Notes under the pieces: generated by a model
What the model saw: the letters and a program-made list of their open reading frames with translations, nothing else
The model's database searches: none
What the model was told of the DNA's origin: nothing
Shown: positions 1 to 5,127 of the stretch, one piece after another
How the letters are laid out: each line of letters opens with the position of its first letter
How positions within the stretch are numbered: position 1 is the stretch's first letter
Made by a program: the position numbers and the translations under genes
Source: Cyanobacteria bacterium UBA8156
GTDB taxonomy: Bacteria > Cyanobacteriota > Cyanobacteriia > Pseudanabaenales > Pseudanabaenaceae
Assembly (NCBI GenBank): GCA_003456125.1
Contig: DMPD01000131.1
Span: 1-5,127 of the forward strand
DNA: 5,127 bases
Reading direction: 5' to 3'

Positions 1-417
1 CTCCGCCCGCTCTCGGTTCTGGACAGGGGCGATCGCCAAGGTGGCGGGGGGTTCATCGGGTCGCAGGGGTACCAAAGCCGCCAGAGCTCCTTCCCCTACC
101 CAGGGTTGAATGTCTTGTTGGAAATCGAGGCTGCCCCGTTGCCAAAGGGTTTGGGCGGGCCCGGCGGCGATCGCCTGGGCCAACAACTGCCGAGATTCGG
201 GGGTACCGAACTGGGTGAGGGGTTGCCAGAGGGCAGAATTCGTCCGCACCGCCACCACCATCGTTGCTTCTTGGGGCACGGCTTGGGCCACGCCGACCAG
301 ACCGGACAGGGGGCGCCGGATAGCCCACCACCAATAGGCTCCAGCCCCCAGACCGGCCGCCGCCAGGGTGCCTACCAACCACCACCAAAATCGTTTTCCC
401 AATTTGCCCTTACCCAT
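1..417 (-). CDS. DUF3352-type membrane-anchored protein, N-terminal part (runs off left edge)
   Basis: The reverse strand reads open from an ATG at 417-415 to the window edge: 139 codons, no stop, so the gene is cut at its 3' end. The start is supported by AAAGGGA six bases upstream. Residues 1-9 are basic (MGKGKLGKR) and are followed at about 10-31 by a Trp/Gly/Ala-rich hydrophobic stretch, a likely N-terminal membrane anchor with the remainder outside the cytoplasm. After it come VPQEATMVVAV (47-57), QFGTPESRQLL (69-79) and FQQDIQPWVGEGALAAL (99-115). This order (a 'VP..a..v' strand, 'FGTPE', then 'D..PW.G.e.a.a') is what I recall of cyanobacterial DUF3352 proteins, whose function is unknown. 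Two HIP1 sites lie inside it, so it looks native. Other frames over this stretch are shadows. The gene is solid; the family call is from memory of motifs. Confidence 0.85.
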   Translation of the reverse strand, partial: MGKGKLGKRFWWWLVGTLAAAGLGAGAYWWWAIRRPLSGLVGVAQAVPQEATMVVAVRTNSALWQPLTQFGTPESRQLLAQAIAAGPAQTLWQRGSLDFQQDIQPWVGEGALAALVPLRPDEPPATLAIAPVQNRERAE

Positions 418-423
418 AGAAAG

Positions 424-430
424 TCCCTTT
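424..430 (-). promoter_or_regulatory. Ribosome binding site of the DUF3352-type gene
   Basis: On the minus strand this reads AAAGGGA, followed by six bases and the ATG at 417. Sequence and spacing are both good for a Shine-Dalgarno site, and it fixes the start of a gene whose other end is outside the window. Confidence 0.6.
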
Positions 431-477
431 CCCAGTGGAGAAATTGGCCTACGCCTCCCCCATCCCACCCAGAGAGG

Positions 478-483
478 TACAAT
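478..483 (+). promoter_or_regulatory. Possible -10 element for tilS
   Basis: TACAAT differs from the TATAAT consensus at one position and lies 31 bases before the tilS ATG, in the 97-base divergent spacer. No convincing -35 box is seen at the usual 16-18 base spacing. This would give a leader of about 25 bases. The call rests on a single hexamer in a short spacer, so it is weak. Confidence 0.3.
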
Positions 484-514
484 GACGGGCAGCCGTGACC
501 ATCTAGGGTAAAGG

Positions 515-1492
515 ATGAAAGGCCCCCGCGCCAAATTTGGCCGTTGGTTGCGGCAAAGCCAGCGGTTGCCCCCCCAATCCCGGTTGTTGCTGGCAATCTC
601 CGGTGGCCAAGACTCCCTGGCCCTGGCCCAACTGTTGCATTGGCACCGGCCCCGCTGGCAATGGGCGATCGTCTGGGGCCACGGCAACCACCGGCTACGT
701 CCCGATGCCGATGCCTGTGCCGCCCACCTTGCCCAGCTCGCCACCCAATGGGGCTATCCCTTCGTGGCCAGCACCGCCGATTGCCCCCTCCCCTCCGAAG
801 CCGCCGCCCGGCAATGGCGCTACCAGGCTTTGTTGGCTATGGCCCGGGCCCACGACTGCCCTTACATTTTGACCGCCCACACCCGCAGCGATCGCGCCGA
901 AACCTTTCTGCTGCAACTGTGGCGGGGGGCCAGCCCCGGCGGTCTCCGGGCGATTCTGCCCCAACGTCCCCTGGGCGATCGGTGGTTGATCCGACCGCTG
1001 TTGCCCTTTAGCCGAGCCGAAACCGGTGCCCTCTGCCGTCAACAGCGCTTGCCCGTTTGGGTAGACCCCACCAACCAACACCTTGGCTACCGCCGCAACC
1101 GCCTGCGCCAACGGGTGATCCCCTACCTGCAACGGCACTTCAATCCTCAACTGGAAACCCGCCTCAGCCAGACCGCCGATCTTTGGCACGAAGACAATAC
1201 CTATCTGGAATCCTTGGCCGCCCCCCTCTGGCAACCCGGACAGCCCCTCCGGTGTCCTGTTTTGCAAAGCCAACCCCTGGCCTTGCAACGGCGCGTCCTG
1301 CGCTCTTTTTTGCAAACCCATACCGGTCGCTTCCCCACCTACCGGCAGATTGTCATGGCGATCGCCCTGTTGAGCGCTCCCCCCGGCACCCGCAGCGAAA
1401 ACCTGCCCGGTGGCTCCTGGTTAACCGTCCAAAGCATGGCGGCGGCGGAGCGGGTTTTGGTGTGGCAATCGCCCCGGTCTTTCACGCCTTAA
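515..1492 (+). CDS. tilS: tRNA(Ile)-lysidine synthetase TilS
   Basis: This is an N-type ATP pyrophosphatase that joins lysine to C34 of the CAU anticodon of a minor tRNA-Ile. The change makes the tRNA read AUA instead of AUG and is essential in bacteria. Visible motifs: the PP-loop SGGQDS (29-34) after the hydrophobic strand LLLAI; HGNHRLRP (56-63), matching the family's 'HVDHGLR' region with substitutions; E95-AAARQWRY-Q104; the Mg/ATP region TAHTRSDRAETFLLQLWRG (120-138); LIRPLLPFSR (158-167); and DPTNQ...RNRLRQRVIPYL (184-205), the tRNA-recognition segment of the catalytic domain. At 325 residues it is the short form common in cyanobacteria; I see no separate C-terminal TilS domain. A TAA at 509-511 directly upstream in frame excludes a longer start. 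AGGG at 505-508 is a modest ribosome binding site. It is divergent from the DUF3352-type gene. Two HIP1 sites lie within it. Confidence 0.95.
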   Translation: MKGPRAKFGRWLRQSQRLPPQSRLLLAISGGQDSLALAQLLHWHRPRWQWAIVWGHGNHRLRPDADACAAHLAQLATQWGYPFVASTADCPLPSEAAARQWRYQALLAMARAHDCPYILTAHTRSDRAETFLLQLWRGASPGGLRAILPQRPLGDRWLIRPLLPFSRAETGALCRQQRLPVWVDPTNQHLGYRRNRLRQRVIPYLQRHFNPQLETRLSQTADLWHEDNTYLESLAAPLWQPGQPLRCPVLQSQPLALQRRVLRSFLQTHTGRFPTYRQIVMAIALLSAPPGTRSENLPGGSWLTVQSMAAAERVLVWQSPRSFTP

Positions 1493-1561
1493 CCGATTCA
1501 TTACCGAAGAAGGAACAGACTGCGGTAGCCTGCTAAATGTCGGAACCAATTACCCAAAACC

Positions 1562-1990
1562 ATGGCCAACCTTACCGCCAGCTCTACGTTAGCCGACCTG
1601 CCGGCCCACGAATACCGCGTGGAAGCAACGATCCAATGTCGGGAAGTGGTCGTCGGATTTGAGCAAAACCTGACCACACCGGGCGTGATTGTCTACAAAA
1701 ACGATCAAATGTACGGGATGCTGTCGCGGGCGGCTTTTTTGAACCACATGGCCAAAGGGTACAACACCGAAGTGTACCCCAAGCGTCCGGTACAAGTGAT
1801 GATCGACTACCTCAAACCAGAAGTGTTGGTTTTGCCGGCTTCGACCCCAATCGTCGAAGCGGCCCGGCAGGCGATCCATCGGTTGACTCCCCACACCTAC
1901 GATCCGATCGTGGTGGAAACCAGCGATCGCCTCAGCCTGATTGATATGCATGATTTACTGCAAGCGGTGGTGGGTCTGATTGCAGCCTAA
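1562..1990 (+). CDS. Small stand-alone CBS-domain-pair protein
   Basis: A 142-residue protein that appears to be one tandem CBS (Bateman) module and nothing else. The first repeat covers about residues 15-65, with PGVIVYKNDQMYGMLSRAAFL (40-60, given as PGVIVYKNDQ then MYGMLSRAAFL). It is followed by the linker VYPKRPVQVMID (71-82), like the 'lflKRPi.vl' linker in cyanobacterial CBS proteins and sensor kinases. The second repeat covers about 88-140, with VLPASTPIVEA (90-100) and TYDPIVVETSDRLSLIDMHDLL (112-133, read in two parts). CBS pairs usually bind AMP, ATP or S-adenosylmethionine and regulate a partner domain; here no partner domain is fused, so the target is unknown. No signal peptide or membrane segment is seen. 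An in-frame TAG at 1526 with no start codon before 1562 fixes the start. The upstream ribosome binding site is poor. One HIP1 site supports native status. Confidence 0.85.
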   Translation: MANLTASSTLADLPAHEYRVEATIQCREVVVGFEQNLTTPGVIVYKNDQMYGMLSRAAFLNHMAKGYNTEVYPKRPVQVMIDYLKPEVLVLPASTPIVEAARQAIHRLTPHTYDPIVVETSDRLSLIDMHDLLQAVVGLIAA

Positions 1991-2015
1991 ACCCCGAAAG
2001 AAAATCTGGAATTCC

Positions 2016-2034
2016 TGGGGGGGGCTTCCCCCCA
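2016..2034. terminator. Strong G/C hairpin between the CBS gene and gnd (terminator-like, no T tract)
   Basis: TGGGGGG (2016-2022) pairs perfectly with CCCCCCA (2028-2034) around a five-base loop, 26 bases after the CBS stop codon. It could end or stabilise the CBS transcript. No run of T follows, so it is not a canonical intrinsic terminator; it might instead be a structured part of the gnd leader. The hairpin is directly visible, its role is inferred. Confidence 0.4.
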
Positions 2035-2067
2035 ACCGCTACGATGACCCCGCAGGCCCAACGCCGT

Positions 2068-2075
2068 AAGGGGAG
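2068..2075 (+). promoter_or_regulatory. Ribosome binding site of gnd
   Basis: AAGGGGAG lies five bases before the gnd ATG. It is the strongest Shine-Dalgarno-like site in the window and supports the start at 2081, in keeping with a well-expressed metabolic enzyme. Confidence 0.7.
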
Positions 2076-2080
2076 TCAAC

Positions 2081-3496
<1,416 letters not shown>

Positions 3497-3531
3497 GTAG
3501 GGGCTGGTTTTCCTGGCTCATCTGAATGGCT

Positions 3532-3560
3532 TTGAAGACAAGGGGGCGGGTACATACTAA
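3532..3560 (+). promoter_or_regulatory. Weak candidate promoter for the DUF262 gene pair
   Basis: TTGAAG (3532-3537) is followed after 17 bases by TACTAA (3555-3560). The first matches the TTGACA box at four of six positions and the second matches TATAAT at three of six. An alternative -10, CATACT at 3553-3558, matches better but with a 15-base spacer. Position and spacing suit a transcript starting about 40 bases before the ATG at 3609. I see no intrinsic terminator after gnd, so read-through from gnd is also possible. Confidence 0.22.
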
Positions 3561-3608
3561 GTGACTCAGCCCTCTTCCTCTTTCATCAGAATATATCATT
3601 GGTAACCC

Positions 3609-4748
3609 ATGTCTAGTACAACTCTCCATTCAGCAACCGAAGTGGATTCAAAGATCAAGAACTTGAATCTTTATCCCATTGATTATCCCTTTGAAACTCT
3701 TGTCGCTCGAATAAATAACAACAAGCTCATTCTCGATCCCGATTTTCAGCGAAAATACAAATGGGATCGAGATGGTTGGGAAAAAGCCTCGCGATTTATT
3801 GAGTCGGCATTGATGCGAATTCCTTTGCCGTCCTGCTACTTTGCAGAGAATGATCAAGGAAATCAAATGGTCATTGATGGTGTGCAGCGTTTGAGCAGCA
3901 TTAGCAAATTTTTGAACAATGAATTTCGGCTTCAAGGACTCAAAGTCTTCAAAGAGTTGGAAGGAAAATCCTTTGAAGAATTAGGTAATTACCGAACAGA
4001 GTTGGAGACTACGACCATTCGTTGCATTGTGTTGCGGCGCGAGAATCCCTCATATCTTATCCGGGAAATTTTTGCGAGACTCAATCGCGGTGCGGTCACG
4101 CTAACCGATCAAGAAATCCGACGAGCCCTGTATCCTGGAAGTCTCAACAATCTTCTCAAAGAACTGGGTCAGGACACAATTATTCAGAATTTTGGTTTGC
4201 CTTTGCTTGGCACATTAAGAAGAAAAAGTCCTAAAACACTGAAAGAACTGGAAGAAAGGCGCCAAAAAAGAATCAATGATCTTGTCCACGAAGAACAGGT
4301 TTTGCGTTATTTTGCTTTGCGTCAAGGTCTTCAAAACGATTTGACATCATATAACGATGTGCTCAAAGATTTGTTAGATGAGTACATGGAAAAACAAGCT
4401 AATATTTCTGCCGATGAAATCAACAACCTCCGTGAAGCTTTCTCTAAAGCACTGTCTAACTGTCAAAAGGTATTTGGTGAAAAGCTTTTTACCGGACTGC
4501 AAAATCGCCAAAGCCTGATTTATTTTGATTTGCAAATGCACACGATTGGCACTTTGTCGACGGATAAACTTACCTCTGAATATATTGATAAAGTTCAGAA
4601 AGCATATCAAAATCTATTCGACCCCAATTCCTCAAACTCCAAGACTTTTAAGGCACTAATTACCGGTGCGACCCAGACCAAAAAGAAAATTTTGGGCAGA
4701 CACAAAAAATGGATGGAAATTTTGGTTCAGTTGGATAACCAGGCATGA
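3609..4748 (+). CDS. DUF262 (ParB/GmrSD N-terminal-like) protein, probable defence component
   Basis: A 379-residue protein with the DUF262 motif series: LDPDFQRKYKWD (42-53), the family's 'i.PdfQR.yvW'; IPLPSCYFAE (71-80); VIDGVQRLSSI (88-98), matching 'viDGqQRlttl' with Val for the first Gln; and FARLNRGAVTLTDQEIRRALYPG (155-177, key residues R157, N159, G161, D167, Q168, E169, R171). DUF262 is a ParB/sulfiredoxin-like fold, found in GmrS/GmrD type IV restriction enzymes and in many defence genes, where it can bind or hydrolyse nucleotides. Residues about 205-379 are charged and helical; I see no HNH (DUF1524) motif of the 'DHI.P' kind, so this is not a full GmrSD. An in-frame TAA at 3603-3605 and the absence of another Met before residue 69 fix the start. 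It is A/T-rich (20 of 60 G+C at 3661-3720), has no HIP1 site, and overlaps the next gene by 4 bases. Biochemical role unknown. Confidence 0.9.
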   Translation: MSSTTLHSATEVDSKIKNLNLYPIDYPFETLVARINNNKLILDPDFQRKYKWDRDGWEKASRFIESALMRIPLPSCYFAENDQGNQMVIDGVQRLSSISKFLNNEFRLQGLKVFKELEGKSFEELGNYRTELETTTIRCIVLRRENPSYLIREIFARLNRGAVTLTDQEIRRALYPGSLNNLLKELGQDTIIQNFGLPLLGTLRRKSPKTLKELEERRQKRINDLVHEEQVLRYFALRQGLQNDLTSYNDVLKDLLDEYMEKQANISADEINNLREAFSKALSNCQKVFGEKLFTGLQNRQSLIYFDLQMHTIGTLSTDKLTSEYIDKVQKAYQNLFDPNSSNSKTFKALITGATQTKKKILGRHKKWMEILVQLDNQA

Positions 4749-5127
4749 ACGAAGCCGGTTTACGAGTTGTTCCTAAATACGTCACAATGTTTACCAAGCT
4801 CAGGGAAATTGTCCTTGAATCCCAAAAGCGGGTTTTGACTTCGGAAGATGCTCTTCTGGGGGGCAATGTAAATCTTTTCGTGAAATCCTATCTTGTGCTG
4901 GCAGTTTGCTACTTAGAAGTTTGTCTACAAGATATTGTGGCGGACTACAGTCAAGAACTCAATCAAAGACTGATATCCTCTAAAATCCCCTACAACTTTT
5001 TGAGGTGGAGAATAGAAGGCAAAAAGAAAATCAGTGAAGACTTTGGTGATGCAAATTTCATAATTGATTCCAAAGAATTTCAAGAGGGCTTTTCTGCAAA
5101 GCCAGATAAGTCCATCGAATGGTTCCG
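4745..5127 (+). CDS. Putative HEPN-type protein, N-terminal part (runs off right edge)
   Basis: Open from ATG 4745 to the window end: 127 codons plus two bases. The ATG shares ATGA with the DUF262 stop codon, so the two are probably co-transcribed and translationally coupled; no good independent ribosome binding site is seen. The protein begins MNEAGLRVVPKYV, then an amphipathic helix (about 14-30), then a helix-rich stretch NLFVKSYLVLAVCYLEVCLQ (43-62) with DIVADYS (63-69). The conserved-looking 'FVKSY..L...YLE..L.D' resembles the helix that starts HEPN folds of the RiboL-PSP or MAE_28990 kind, which are often partners of DUF262 proteins as far as I recall. The HEPN signature R-x4-6-H would lie after the visible part, so nuclease activity cannot be judged. 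The hydrophobic segment could be mistaken for a membrane span but contains K47, E58, Q62 and D63. It is A/T-rich like its neighbour. Gene call firm, HEPN assignment tentative. Confidence 0.8.
   Translation, partial: MNEAGLRVVPKYVTMFTKLREIVLESQKRVLTSEDALLGGNVNLFVKSYLVLAVCYLEVCLQDIVADYSQELNQRLISSKIPYNFLRWRIEGKKKISEDFGDANFIIDSKEFQEGFSAKPDKSIEWF

Noticed and set aside
56..63. TilS residues 56-63 (HGNHRLRP, at bases 680-703) as evidence of an inactive enzyme
   Set aside because: The segment differs from the usual 'HVDHGLR', but this stretch varies between lineages, and the PP-loop, the AHTRSDRAET region and the RNRLR region are intact.
53..388. 111-codon minus-strand frame and the 130-codon plus-strand frame at 106-498
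   Set aside because: Both overlap the open DUF3352-type frame at 1-417, which has a good ribosome binding site, a membrane anchor and family-like motifs. Their own translations are Gly/Arg/Pro-rich and low in complexity.
695..1321. 208-codon minus-strand frame across tilS
   Set aside because: Antisense to an unmistakable tilS, with a low-complexity Gly/Gln/Ala-rich translation.
1057..1536. 159-codon plus-strand frame overlapping the end of tilS
   Set aside because: A different frame over tilS codons, Pro/Arg-rich and without recognisable motifs; it is a shadow of the real gene.
3591..3600. ATATATCATT just before the DUF262 start as a -10 box
   Set aside because: A start from here would leave almost no leader before the ATG at 3609, and no -35 box is seen at the right distance.

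Overview
The window looks like the chromosome of a cyanobacterium. The perfect palindrome GCGATCGC (HIP1, a cyanobacterial hallmark) occurs six times in the first 2,553 bases, at 29-36, 167-174, 888-895, 1358-1365, 1923-1930 and 2546-2553, where a random sequence of this length would be expected to hold almost none. The encoded proteins (DUF3352-type anchor protein, short cyanobacterial-style TilS, stand-alone CBS-pair protein, Gnd) fit this reading. Genus and species cannot be told from what is here.

Layout: (1) 1-417, minus strand, is the N-terminal part of a membrane-anchored DUF3352-type protein that runs off the left edge. (2) 418-514 is a short divergent intergenic region holding the start signals of both flanking genes. 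(3) 515-1492, plus strand, is tilS, tRNA(Ile)-lysidine synthetase. (4) 1562-1990, plus strand, is a small CBS-domain-pair protein. (5) 1991-2080 is a gap with a strong G/C hairpin and a good ribosome binding site. (6) 2081-3496, plus strand, is gnd, 6-phosphogluconate dehydrogenase. (7) 3497-3608 is a spacer where the base composition changes. (8) 3609-4748, plus strand, is a DUF262 (ParB/GmrSD-N-like) protein. (9) 4745-5127, plus strand, is the start of a second gene that overlaps the DUF262 gene by 4 bases (ATGA) and runs off the right edge. Its visible part resembles an alpha-helical HEPN-type protein.

The left two thirds is ordinary housekeeping: translation fidelity (tilS), a probable nucleotide-sensing module (CBS protein) and the oxidative pentose phosphate pathway (gnd). 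The genes do not form an obvious single operon. The right third is different: A/T-rich, without HIP1 sites, with weak ribosome binding sites and a tightly coupled gene pair. I read it as a horizontally acquired accessory module. DUF262 plus a probable HEPN partner suggests a two-gene defence or toxin-antitoxin-like system. That is inference, because the part of the second protein that should carry the diagnostic HEPN motif lies beyond the window.
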